Assembly: GCA_041739525.1 (NCBI GenBank)
Contig: JBGSNQ010000131.1
Location: 1 to 64,000, forward strand
Length of the DNA stretch: 64,000 bases
DNA from: DATJGR01 sp041739525
GTDB taxonomy: Bacteria; Pseudomonadota; Gammaproteobacteria; Pseudomonadales; Azotimanducaceae
Reading direction: 5' to 3'
In this document: one piece after another, positions 17,533 through 25,880 of the stretch
Numbering within the stretch: the stretch's first letter is position 1
Layout of the letters: each line of letters opens with the position of its first letter
Translations under genes and position numbers: made by a program
Notes under the pieces: generated by a model
What the model was told of the DNA's origin: nothing
Seen by the model: the letters and a program-made list of their open reading frames with translations, nothing else
Database searches by the model: none

Positions 17533-17715
17533 GGGTGTGCCCCTGCTTGGATGGTGAGTTGTGTTGAACAGTGGAATGAAGCGAGAGAGTAAACCGGTTC
17601 ACGGGTGACGCGACAGGCCGCGTCGGCCGTTTCAGCCGCATCGATGGCTGCGCAATTCATCCCGGGAGAGGGTTGTGCGATGATCCGCGCAATTTCAATT
17701 TCCCGGAGTTCCGAC
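17533..17715. promoter_or_regulatory. Divergent control region between the acyl-CoA dehydrogenase gene and mmsA
   Basis: These 183 bases separate two divergent catabolic units and must hold both promoters. TTGAAC at 17564-17569 resembles a -35 box, but no good -10 follows at 16-18 bases. I see no clear operator palindrome. A CGGAG ribosome-binding site for mmsA is at its right edge. Confidence 0.35.
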
Positions 17716-19209
17716 ATGGCCCAGAAGCTGCCTCTCTTCATCGGCGGTGAGTTCATCGAGAGCCAGACCAGCGAGTGGCAGCCGATCACCAATCCGGCCA
17801 CTCAGGATGTGCTCGCCGATGTGCCGTTTGCGACGTTTCAGGAGGTGGATCGCGCGGTTGGCAGCGCGAAAGAAGCATTCCAGACGTGGCGCGAGGTACC
17901 CACGCCGGAACGCGCGCGGCTCATGCTTCGCTACCAGGATTTGCTGAAGAAATACCAGGACGACATCGCGCGCATCCTGTCGAAGGAAACCGGCAAGACG
18001 TTTGCCGATGCACAGGGTGACGTGTGGCGTGGCATCGAAGTGGTCGAACACGCGTGCAACGTGTCCACGCTGATGATGGGCGAGACGGTAGAGAACGTTG
18101 CACGCAAGATCGACACCTACAGCTACATGCAACCGATCGGCGTGTGCGTCGGCATCACACCGTTCAATTTTCCCGCGATGATTCCGCTGTGGATGTTCCC
18201 GATGGCGATCGCGTGCGGCAACACGTTCGTGCTGAAGCCGTCGGAACAGGACCCGATGACGCCGCACCGGCTGATCGAACTGTTCGTGGAGGCCGGTGCG
18301 CCGAAAGGCGTGGTGCAGCTCGTGCATGGCGGCCGGCAACAGGTCGACGCGTTGTTGACGCACCCTGACGTGAAGGCGATTTCGTTCGTGGGCTCGGTAC
18401 CGGTGGCGCAACACGTGTATCGAACCGGCACTCAGCATCTCAAGCGCGTGCAGGCCATGGCCGGCGCGAAGAACCACATGGTGATCATGCCGGATGCGAA
18501 TAAGGAGCAGGTCATCAGCAACCTGATCGGCGCATCGTGCGGTGCCGCGGGCCAGCGTTGTATGGCGATCAGCGTCGCAGTGTTCGTCGGTGCGGCGAAA
18601 CAGTGGATTCCGGAAGTGCAGGCGGCGATGGCGAAGGTAACGCCCGGTCCGTGGGACGCACCGGCATCCGCTTACGGCCCGCAGATCAACCCGAAAGCGA
18701 AGGAGCGGATTCTCGGCTTCATCAAGAAGGGCAAAGAGGAGGGCGCTACCTGTCTGCTCGACGGTTCGGACTGCAAGGTAGCCGGCTTCCCGAACGGCAA
18801 TTGGCTCGGACCGACGCTGTTCACCGACATCGAACCGTCGATGTCGATCTATAAGGAAGAGATCTTCGGGCCGGTGTTGCTGGCAGCGCAGGTAGACAGT
18901 CTCGATGCCGCCATCGGCATGATCAACGCGAACCCTTATGGCAACGGTACGTCGATCTTCACCTCCAGCGGCGGCGCAGCGCGCAAATTCCAGCATGAGA
19001 TCGAAGTGGGGCAGGTCGGCATCAACGTGCCGATTCCGGTGCCGCTGCCGTTCTTCTCGTTCACCGGCTGGAAACAGTCGTTCTTCGGCGACCAGCACGC
19101 GTATGGCAAGCAAGCGGTGCGTTTCTACACCGAAACCAAGACCATAACGGCGCGCTGGTTCGACGAATCGTCCGCCGTCGGTTCCAACATGACGATCAAG
19201 CTGCAGTGA
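17716..19209 (+). CDS. mmsA: Methylmalonate-semialdehyde dehydrogenase (CoA-acylating)
   Basis: MmsA oxidises methylmalonate semialdehyde with NAD+ and CoA to propionyl-CoA, the last step of the valine branch. The 497-residue aldehyde dehydrogenase has FNFPAMIPLWMFP near residue 155. The catalytic Cys lies in AAGQRCMAIS near 285. The open frame extends to 17605, but ATG 17716 has a CGGAG ribosome-binding site and yields the expected start MAQKLPLFIGGEF. It is the first gene of a five-gene operon; its stop overlaps the next start (GTGA). Confidence 0.93.
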   Translation: MAQKLPLFIGGEFIESQTSEWQPITNPATQDVLADVPFATFQEVDRAVGSAKEAFQTWREVPTPERARLMLRYQDLLKKYQDDIARILSKETGKTFADAQGDVWRGIEVVEHACNVSTLMMGETVENVARKIDTYSYMQPIGVCVGITPFNFPAMIPLWMFPMAIACGNTFVLKPSEQDPMTPHRLIELFVEAGAPKGVVQLVHGGRQQVDALLTHPDVKAISFVGSVPVAQHVYRTGTQHLKRVQAMAGAKNHMVIMPDANKEQVISNLIGASCGAAGQRCMAISVAVFVGAAKQWIPEVQAAMAKVTPGPWDAPASAYGPQINPKAKERILGFIKKGKEEGATCLLDGSDCKVAGFPNGNWLGPTLFTDIEPSMSIYKEEIFGPVLLAAQVDSLDAAIGMINANPYGNGTSIFTSSGGAARKFQHEIEVGQVGINVPIPVPLPFFSFTGWKQSFFGDQHAYGKQAVRFYTETKTITARWFDESSAVGSNMTIKLQ

Positions 19210-20381
19210 ACTTCGATCTCACCGAAGACCAGCAGGCCTATCGAGACGCCGCGCGGCAGTTTGCCGCCGGCGAACTCGCGCCTCATGCCGCTCGTTGGGA
19301 CGAGGAACAGCACTTTCCAAAGGATGTGATCCGGCGCGCCGGCGAGCTCGGCTTCTGTGCGTTGTACACGCCGGTGGCCGATGGAGGACTGGGTCTGTCG
19401 CGCCTCGACGCGAGCCTGATCATCGAAGAGTTGGCGGCGGGCTGCACGTCCACTACGGCATACATCACCATTCACAACATGGCGTTATGGATGATCGCCA
19501 CGTTCGGTTCCGATGCGCTGAAGGCGCAATGGTGTCCATCGATGGTCACTGGCGAGAAGCTCGCTTCGTATTGCCTCACTGAGCCGACGGCGGGATCCGA
19601 TGCGGCGGCGCTGAAGACGATTGCGAAGCGCGTCGGTGACCACTACGTGCTTTCCGGCAGCAAGGCCTTCATCTCCGGCGCCGGGTCGACGGATGTGCTC
19701 GTGGTAATGGCACGGCTCGAAGACGAGAAGGGCGTGCACCCGGGCTCCGGCGGCGTGTGCAGCTTGCTCGTGCCGGGCGATGCTCCCGGTATCACCTATG
19801 GTCGCAAGGAACAGAAGATGGGTTGGAACAGCCAACCCACGCGGCAGATCAATTTCGATGGCGTATCGGTGCCGGTCGGCAATCGCCTCGGCGCGGAGGG
19901 CGAAGGCTTCAAGATTGCGATGCGCGGCCTCGACGGCGGGCGCATCAACATCGCGACGTGCTCGATTGGAACCGCACAGGCGGCGCTCGATCAGGCCGCC
20001 CGTTACATGTCCGAACGCAAGCAGTTCGGCCAGGCGATCTCTCAATTCCAGGCACTGCAGTTCAAGCTCGCCGACATGGCAACCGAACTGGTGGCGGCAC
20101 GCACGATGGTGCGGCTGGCCGCGTGGAAACTCGATTCGAAGGATCCGGATGCCACCACGTTCTGCGCAATGGCAAAGCGCTTTGCTACCGACGTCGGTTT
20201 CGACGTATGCAACGCGGCGCTGCAGCTGCATGGCGGATACGGTTACATCAAGGAGTTTCCCCTCGAGCGGCACGTTAGAGACAGCCGAGTGCATCAGATT
20301 CTCGAGGGGACGAACGAAATCATGCGCGTGATAATCGCGCGCCGCGTATTGATGGAAGGGGCAACCGAGGTGATTCGATGA
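19206..20381 (+). CDS. Isobutyryl-CoA dehydrogenase-type acyl-CoA dehydrogenase
   Basis: This FAD enzyme (391 residues) is predicted to oxidise isobutyryl-CoA to methacrylyl-CoA, like human ACAD8 and bacterial homologues in mms operons. It has YCLTEPTAGSDAAA near residue 120 and an arginine-rich FAD-binding segment around MSERKQFGQ. The expected catalytic Glu is in LEGTNEIMR near residue 366. GTG 19206 overlaps the mmsA stop by four bases, and the stop overlaps the enoyl-CoA hydratase start (ATGA). Substrate assignment rests on operon context. Confidence 0.88.
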   Translation: MNFDLTEDQQAYRDAARQFAAGELAPHAARWDEEQHFPKDVIRRAGELGFCALYTPVADGGLGLSRLDASLIIEELAAGCTSTTAYITIHNMALWMIATFGSDALKAQWCPSMVTGEKLASYCLTEPTAGSDAAALKTIAKRVGDHYVLSGSKAFISGAGSTDVLVVMARLEDEKGVHPGSGGVCSLLVPGDAPGITYGRKEQKMGWNSQPTRQINFDGVSVPVGNRLGAEGEGFKIAMRGLDGGRINIATCSIGTAQAALDQAARYMSERKQFGQAISQFQALQFKLADMATELVAARTMVRLAAWKLDSKDPDATTFCAMAKRFATDVGFDVCNAALQLHGGYGYIKEFPLERHVRDSRVHQILEGTNEIMRVIIARRVLMEGATEVIR

Positions 20382-21166
20382 TCAGCAGTACCACTCAGAA
20401 ACTGAAGGTCGAGGTGCGCGGACATACCGCGCTGGTGACCATCGACAATCCGGCGGCCAATACCTGGGACGAAGAGAGTCTCGGCGGGCTGTCCAAACTC
20501 GTCGACGCGTGCACGGTGGACAAGTCGATCTACGCAATCGTGGTAACGGGCAACGGCGAGAAGTTCTTTTCGGCCGGCGCGGACCTGAAGTTGTTTGCCG
20601 ACGGCAACAAGGGCGTGGCGGCAACGATGTCGGTTGCGTTCGGCAGCGCGTTCGAGAAGCTCGCGAACTTTCGCGGAGTGACGATCGCCGCCATTAACGG
20701 CTTCGCCATGGGCGGCGGACTCGAGTGCGCGATGGCGTGTGATATCCGCATTGCGGAGCGTCAGGCGGTAATGGCATTGCCCGAAGCGACTGTGGGGCTG
20801 CTGCCGTGCGGCGGCGGCACCCAGAACCTGGCGTGGCTGGTGGGCGAGGGCTGGGCGAAGCGGATGATCCTGTGCGGTGAACGGGTCGACGCCGAAACGG
20901 CCTTGCGGATCGGCCTGATTGAAGAAATGGTCGAAAAAGGCGCAGCCCTTGGGCATGCGTTGGCAATGGCCGAATCGGCCGGCAAGCAAAGCCCGCCGGC
21001 CGTAGCCGCGTGCAAGGATCTGATTCAGCGCGCGCGTGAAGGCGACATTGCGTCGGCGTATGCGTCCGAGCGGGAGTCGTTCGTGAAGCTGTTCGATACG
21101 CTCGATCAAACCGAAGGTGTTCGATCGTTTCTCGAGAAGCGTAAACCCGTTTGGAAGAATGCATGA
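20378..21166 (+). CDS. Enoyl-CoA hydratase (probable methacrylyl-CoA hydratase)
   Basis: This crotonase-fold protein (262 residues) is predicted to hydrate methacrylyl-CoA to 3-hydroxyisobutyryl-CoA. The oxyanion-hole segments are KFFSAGADLKLF near residue 63 and NGFAMGGGLECAMACD near 106, and the catalytic region PEATVGLLPCGGGTQ is near 133. Starts and stops overlap both neighbours by four bases, which supports tight co-expression in the valine pathway. The substrate is inferred from that position. Confidence 0.88.
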   Translation: MISSTTQKLKVEVRGHTALVTIDNPAANTWDEESLGGLSKLVDACTVDKSIYAIVVTGNGEKFFSAGADLKLFADGNKGVAATMSVAFGSAFEKLANFRGVTIAAINGFAMGGGLECAMACDIRIAERQAVMALPEATVGLLPCGGGTQNLAWLVGEGWAKRMILCGERVDAETALRIGLIEEMVEKGAALGHALAMAESAGKQSPPAVAACKDLIQRAREGDIASAYASERESFVKLFDTLDQTEGVRSFLEKRKPVWKNA

Positions 21167-22314
21167 CGGCGCAGCGCCTGCTGAATGGTTCCACTGAGGT
21201 CGTCGTACTCGAAGAACGCGCGACACGATCCGGCCACATCCTTGCGATTGCGACGCTCAACTTCGAGAAGACGCTCAACTCGCTGTCGTTGCCGATGATC
21301 GAAATTCTCGCGCCTGCGCTGGCGCGTTGGAACGCGCGCGACGACGTCGTTGCGGTGTTGTTGAGAGGCGCCGGTGAGCGCGCATTCTGCGCCGGTGGCG
21401 ACATTCAGGCGCTGTATCACGGCATGTCGCGAAATCACGCGGCGAAAGAGCAGCTTGACGACTATCCCGCGCGCTTCTTTGAAGCCGAGTATCGACTCGA
21501 CTACGCGATCCATTGCTCGAAGAAGCCGGTGATCTGTTTCGGCCACGGCGTAGTCATGGGCGGTGGCTTGGGACTCTTCTCTGCATCGCAGTATCGTCTG
21601 GTGACCGAACGTTCACGGGTTGCCATGCCCGAAGTGACGATCGGTCTGTTTCCCGACGCCGGTGCTTCCTGGATCCTCAAAGGCATACCGGCAGCATTCA
21701 GTACATGGCTGGGTATGACCGGTACACACATGATGGCCTCCGACGCGCTGCACATCGGCCTCGGCACGCACGCGATACCTGCAACGGCTTGGCCTCAGCT
21801 GGTCGAGCATCTATCGGATTCGCAGTGGCGCGGCGGCTCCGCCGATGCGGCGAACATCGAATCCGCAATCGAGGCGTGTGGACGACCCACGCTCTCGGAA
21901 AGTGCGTTGGCGGGGCACGCGGAGGCGCTCCATTCGGTCATGCCGGATCTGCCGAAAACGCTCGATGAAACCGTATCTCGTCTAACGGAGTTGTCCGGCC
22001 GCGACGAGTGGATCGACAAAGGCCTCGCTGGAATGCGCAACGGCTGTCCGACCTCCGTGGGCATCGTGCACGAGCAACTGTTGCGTGTTCCGCCCATGAC
22101 ATTGGCGGATACGTTTCGAATGGAACTGAACATTGCAAATCACTGCGCGCGCAACCCCGACTTCACCGAGGGCGTTCGTGCACTGATCATCGACAAAGAC
22201 AACAAACCCGCTTGGGCGTACGGCAACCTGCGGGGCCTTCCCCACGACTATGTCGCGGCACACTTCGACAGTCTGTGGAAGGTTCATCCGCTGGCGGATC
22301 TGGGAGAACAATGA
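21163..22314 (+). CDS. 3-hydroxyisobutyryl-CoA hydrolase
   Basis: This crotonase-superfamily thioesterase (383 residues, HIBCH type) cleaves 3-hydroxyisobutyryl-CoA to free 3-hydroxyisobutyrate. Family motifs include RAFCAGGDIQALY near residue 75, GVVMGGGLGL near 127 and MPEVTIGLFPDAGAS near 155. ATG 21163 overlaps the previous stop (ATGA); an ATG four codons upstream is less likely. The length separates it from ordinary hydratases of about 260 residues. Confidence 0.91.
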   Translation: MTAQRLLNGSTEVVVLEERATRSGHILAIATLNFEKTLNSLSLPMIEILAPALARWNARDDVVAVLLRGAGERAFCAGGDIQALYHGMSRNHAAKEQLDDYPARFFEAEYRLDYAIHCSKKPVICFGHGVVMGGGLGLFSASQYRLVTERSRVAMPEVTIGLFPDAGASWILKGIPAAFSTWLGMTGTHMMASDALHIGLGTHAIPATAWPQLVEHLSDSQWRGGSADAANIESAIEACGRPTLSESALAGHAEALHSVMPDLPKTLDETVSRLTELSGRDEWIDKGLAGMRNGCPTSVGIVHEQLLRVPPMTLADTFRMELNIANHCARNPDFTEGVRALIIDKDNKPAWAYGNLRGLPHDYVAAHFDSLWKVHPLADLGEQ

Positions 22315-23219
22315 TGGCTCGCATCGGCTTCGTCGGACTCGGCAACATGGGCGGCCCGATGCTGCTCAACTTACTGAAGGCCGGACATCAAATCAGTGCC
22401 TTCGATCTCGTCGAGTCGGCGCTCGCACGGGCGAAGGAGGCGGGTGCTTCGATAGCGGTGTCCGCCGCGAATACCGCCAAGGACGCCGAATTCTTCATCA
22501 GCATGCTGCCGGCAAGCCGCCACGTGGAAGGGCTCTATCTGACGCCCGACTCCGAAGGCAAAACGCTGCTCGATCGCATTTCGAAATCGACCGTCGTGAT
22601 CGACTGCAGCACCATCTCGCCGCAATCGGCGCGCAAAGTGGCCGAGGCAGCGAAGGCGCGCGGCGTCGAAATGCTCGATGCGCCGGTGTCGGGCGGAACG
22701 GCGGGTGCGGAAAAGGGCACGCTGACGTTCATCGTTGGGGGCGATGCGAAGGTACTGGAACGAGGTCGGCCGATCCTCGAGAAGATGGGTGCCAACATCT
22801 TCCACGCGGGTCCGCAAGGAGCGGGGCAGGTCGCGAAGATCTGCAACAACATGCTGCTCGCAATTCACATGACCGGCACGGCCGAAGCGCTTGCGCTCGG
22901 CGTTGCGAACGGTCTCGATCCCGCGGTGTTGTCGGAGATCATGAAGCGGTCGTCAGGCGGCAACTGGTCGCTCAACGTCTACAACCCGTATCCCGGCGTA
23001 ATGGAAGGAGTTCCTGCATCGCGCGGCTACTCCGGCGGATTTCTCGTCGACCTGATGATCAAGGACCTCGGTCTCGCGATGGATGCCGCCGACGGCACCG
23101 ATATGGCGATTCCGATGGGCGCGCTGGCGCGCAACCTCTATCGGTTGCTCAAGAAACAGGCAGACGCAGGGGCGCTCGATTTCTCGAGCATTCAAAAGCT
23201 CTACACGAAGGACGCTTAG
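22314..23219 (+). CDS. mmsB: 3-hydroxyisobutyrate dehydrogenase
   Basis: MmsB oxidises 3-hydroxyisobutyrate to methylmalonate semialdehyde with NAD+, which feeds MmsA. The product has the Rossmann signature GFVGLGNMGGPM at the N-terminus. It also has the beta-hydroxyacid motif DAPVSGGTAGAEKG near residue 124 and the catalytic Lys segment GAGQVAKICNNM near 172. Two adjacent ATG codons (22311 and 22314) are possible; GGGAG at 22302-22306 is better spaced for 22314. It is the last gene of the operon. Confidence 0.93.
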   Translation: MARIGFVGLGNMGGPMLLNLLKAGHQISAFDLVESALARAKEAGASIAVSAANTAKDAEFFISMLPASRHVEGLYLTPDSEGKTLLDRISKSTVVIDCSTISPQSARKVAEAAKARGVEMLDAPVSGGTAGAEKGTLTFIVGGDAKVLERGRPILEKMGANIFHAGPQGAGQVAKICNNMLLAIHMTGTAEALALGVANGLDPAVLSEIMKRSSGGNWSLNVYNPYPGVMEGVPASRGYSGGFLVDLMIKDLGLAMDAADGTDMAIPMGALARNLYRLLKKQADAGALDFSSIQKLYTKDA

Positions 23220-23234
23220 CCGCCTGCGACGGGG

Positions 23235-24071
23235 CTACGAGAGCATCTCCATCGCCGCCTGCATGTCTTCCGACAGATCCTCGACTTCGGTCACGTCGAT
23301 CGACGGATCGAGGCCGAGCTTGGTGAACGACTTGATCCTGGTCCAGTCGAGCTGCGCACACGGGTGGTTCGTTCCTGCATACGTCTGCAGATGCGCAACC
23401 ATCACCACGTCTACGTAATCCGTCTGGGTACTATCCCGGTCGTACACGGTGTGTTGCACGGGCACGATCGCCAGTTCGGTCGGGAACTTCCAGTTGCGCA
23501 GGATCAGTCCACCGAGTTCGCCGTGTATTTCTTCGATCACACGATCGAGCGTGATGCTGTCGTTCAGGAGCCGATCGTGTTCCTCGGCCCAGGTCAGAAT
23601 CGGTAGCGCGCCGATGTTGTGTGTCAGGCCGGCCAGCATCGCCTGGTCGGGTTTCAGCTTGGTGAAGTTGCGGGCGAGTACGGTGCTGATTGCCGCGATC
23701 TGCGTGGCTTGTGCCCAGACATTGCGCAGCTTCCGGTCGATGACGTCGGACGTGGCCTGAAACATCTGCTGCATGGCGAGGCCGGTAGCCAGATTGCAGG
23801 TGTAGTCCATGCCAAGTCGACTGACCGCCGTGCCGATCGTCTCGATCTCGCGCGCGCCGCGATACATCGGCGAGTTCGCCACCTTCAACACGCGCGCCGC
23901 AAGGCTCGGGTCTTCTCCGATCACCTCGGCGAGATCAGCGGCCGAGATGTCCTCTCGTTCGGCTGCGTCGCGGATTTTCAGTGCGACCTCGGGCAAGGTC
24001 GGCAGCTGCAACTGATCCTTGCTGATCGCAATGGTGACTTCTTCGCGAACCGCGTCGGCAACGCCGGACAT
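23235..24071 (-). CDS. HDOD domain protein
   Basis: The protein (278 residues) is almost entirely an HDOD domain, a non-catalytic relative of HD phosphohydrolases that is found in signalling proteins linked to cyclic-di-GMP, motility or stress. The segment LPTLPEVALKIRDAA near residue 23 and the EDPSLAARVLKVANSP motif near 50 are typical. The segment LAGLTHNIG stands where active HD enzymes have His-Asp. There is no attached GGDEF, EAL or receiver domain. It is followed 14 bases later by the convergent mmsB stop. Function not known. Confidence 0.85.
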   Translation of the reverse strand: MSGVADAVREEVTIAISKDQLQLPTLPEVALKIRDAAEREDISAADLAEVIGEDPSLAARVLKVANSPMYRGAREIETIGTAVSRLGMDYTCNLATGLAMQQMFQATSDVIDRKLRNVWAQATQIAAISTVLARNFTKLKPDQAMLAGLTHNIGALPILTWAEEHDRLLNDSITLDRVIEEIHGELGGLILRNWKFPTELAIVPVQHTVYDRDSTQTDYVDVVMVAHLQTYAGTNHPCAQLDWTRIKSFTKLGLDPSIDVTEVEDLSEDMQAAMEMLS

Positions 24072-24117
24072 GGACTTACTCCCGATAATTCGATGGGTCG
24101 ACCGAAGTATAGGAGAG

Positions 24118-25095
24118 TTATTGCAAAGCGAATTTCACCGTGCCGGCGTGCAGGCTGCCATCGGCGGCGTCATTGAGAACCGCCAGTGCGTCGCCTGTGG
24201 ACACGGTGATGGCGGCTGCGTTGACGAGTGTCCCCGCACTGCGGCCGCCGACATCGACCAGCGATTCACCTGCCGCCGGCGCCGGAATGCCGTTCCACTG
24301 CAATCGACGCAGATGCCGCTTCGGCTGCCCGCGGTGTTGCGTACGCGCGACTATTTCCTGGCCCAGATAGCAGCCTTTGGCGAAGCTGACTGCATCGAGC
24401 TGATCGTAGTCGAGCATCTGCGGCAGAAACGATTCCGACGTCGACTTGGTAACGTGCGCGATACCTGCGCGCACGTCGTGAAGATCCCACCCGTCGGCGT
24501 CGCCGGTCTCGCCGCGCGCTTCGTATTCGAGCCACGTTGCCCGCGCGTCGGCCAGCGAAAGAACCAGCAGTACGCGCCGGGGTGCGCCGGGCATTGACAC
24601 GGCGTACCCACCGCGAAACGGTGCAACCGTTAGCGGCTCGGCAGGCAGCGCTGCGTCGTTCGGTTCGATGAGGCCGAGCAGAATCGGTGTGGCGTCGACG
24701 GGGGCGAAGCGCGAGCGCGAAAACGCCAGATACTTGCGCAAGCTCTCGACTACGACGTCGCGCAGCGATGCATGGACGACGAGCGACGGATGTCCGTTGT
24801 CGAGCAGCACGGTTGCATCGGCAACGACGCGCCCCTTGATGTTGCAGTATGCGCCCCACAACGCGCGCGTCGGTCCGAGCAGCGTCATGTCGCATGTGAG
24901 ATAGCCCTGCAGAAACGTCGCCGCGTCGGGCCCGACCAGTTGCAGCGCCGCAAAATGGTTGAGGTCGACGCAACGCGCAACCGCGGCATCCGCCTTCGCA
25001 GCCGCGAACGCGCGCGGCGCATCGTTGATATCGCGAACGACGAACGCGCGTTGTTCGAGAAACCGCTTCCAGTCCTGCTGCACGCCGAAACTCAC
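24118..25095 (-). CDS. ygfZ: Folate-binding Fe-S cluster repair protein YgfZ
   Basis: YgfZ is a GcvT-like tetrahydrofolate-binding protein that helps assemble or repair certain Fe-S enzymes. The diagnostic motif KGCYLGQEIVAR is present near residue 237, after an N-terminal GcvT-like domain with LQGYLTCDM near residue 64. The start is GTG 25095; the product is 325 residues. It is divergent from sdhE-ygfX, as in E. coli. Confidence 0.93.
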   Translation of the reverse strand: MSFGVQQDWKRFLEQRAFVVRDINDAPRAFAAAKADAAVARCVDLNHFAALQLVGPDAATFLQGYLTCDMTLLGPTRALWGAYCNIKGRVVADATVLLDNGHPSLVVHASLRDVVVESLRKYLAFSRSRFAPVDATPILLGLIEPNDAALPAEPLTVAPFRGGYAVSMPGAPRRVLLVLSLADARATWLEYEARGETGDADGWDLHDVRAGIAHVTKSTSESFLPQMLDYDQLDAVSFAKGCYLGQEIVARTQHRGQPKRHLRRLQWNGIPAPAAGESLVDVGGRSAGTLVNAAAITVSTGDALAVLNDAADGSLHAGTVKFALQ

Positions 25096-25182
25096 GCAAT
25101 GATGTTGTCGATGCTCATGATTTTGGTCGCCGGAGCAGTTAGTGTCGAGTCCACACTACGAGACCGACGTACCGAATGCCGC

Positions 25183-25482
25183 ATGAACACGCGTGAAGAG
25201 AACCTGGAACGGGATGCCGAACGGCTCGCCGAACGGCACCGCTGCTATTGGCGCAGCCGACGCGGGTTATTGGAGCTCGATCTGCTGCTGCCACCGTTTG
25301 TGAAGGCGCGATTCGACTCGCTGTCGGGTGCGCAGGTGTCTGCGCTGCAACGCCTGCTCCACTGCGAAGACCAGGATATCTGGGACTGGTTTCAACGACG
25401 CGCCCTACCTGGCGACGCCGAGTTGCTGGAGATCGTGGAACTGGTGCGTGCGTTCAATGACGGGCACGCCAACAACCGTTGA
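25183..25482 (+). CDS. sdhE: Succinate dehydrogenase assembly factor SdhE (YgfY/CptB)
   Basis: SdhE promotes covalent FAD attachment to SdhA and FrdA. The 99-residue product carries the family motif RRGLLELDLLL near residue 28, including the RG and ELD residues needed for flavinylation. The frame is open upstream, and ATG 25183 is the first start that gives the normal size; its ribosome-binding site is weak. Divergence from ygfZ and the overlap with ygfX match the conserved gammaproteobacterial locus. Confidence 0.9.
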   Translation: MNTREENLERDAERLAERHRCYWRSRRGLLELDLLLPPFVKARFDSLSGAQVSALQRLLHCEDQDIWDWFQRRALPGDAELLEIVELVRAFNDGHANNR

Positions 25483-25870
25483 GTGGCGCATCGACTGGCG
25501 AACGGGGCGGCTGCGTACGCTGCTCCCGATTTCGGTTCATTCCGTTTCACTGTGGACCGCGTTGGAGTTCGCTCGCGAATGGACACTGGCTTGGATAATG
25601 GTGGTCGGCGTGCTGATCAGCGCCGTGCAGGAGTGCCGCACCTGGGTTCGCGAGCGGCGCATTGCACATAAGCTCACGCTCATTCCGGGTGGAATCGAAG
25701 TCGACTCCGCTGCTTGTTATGCCACTCGTGCGTGGTTCGGCCCGCGCTGCACCGCGGTGTGGTTGAGAGCCGCCCGGCAACGAATCCTGTTGTGGGTAGT
25801 GCACGGCGAACTGAGCGTCGCCGGTCACGCGGCGCTGCGGCGGCATCTGAAAGCGCTGAAGCTTGCGTGA
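25457..25870 (+). CDS. YgfX-like (CptA) inner-membrane protein
   Basis: This small protein (137 residues) has two adjacent hydrophobic segments (LLPISVHSVSLWTALEF region and WIMVVGVLISAV), then a basic soluble domain. It starts inside the sdhE coding region (26-base overlap) in a different frame, as ygfX genes often do. In E. coli, YgfX was described as the toxin half of a type IV toxin-antitoxin pair with SdhE, an assignment later disputed. The assignment rests mainly on position, size and topology; sequence similarity to E. coli YgfX is low by eye. Confidence 0.72.
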   Translation: MTGTPTTVEWRIDWRTGRLRTLLPISVHSVSLWTALEFAREWTLAWIMVVGVLISAVQECRTWVRERRIAHKLTLIPGGIEVDSAACYATRAWFGPRCTAVWLRAARQRILLWVVHGELSVAGHAALRRHLKALKLA

Positions 25871-25880
25871 GGCGCGGCGC

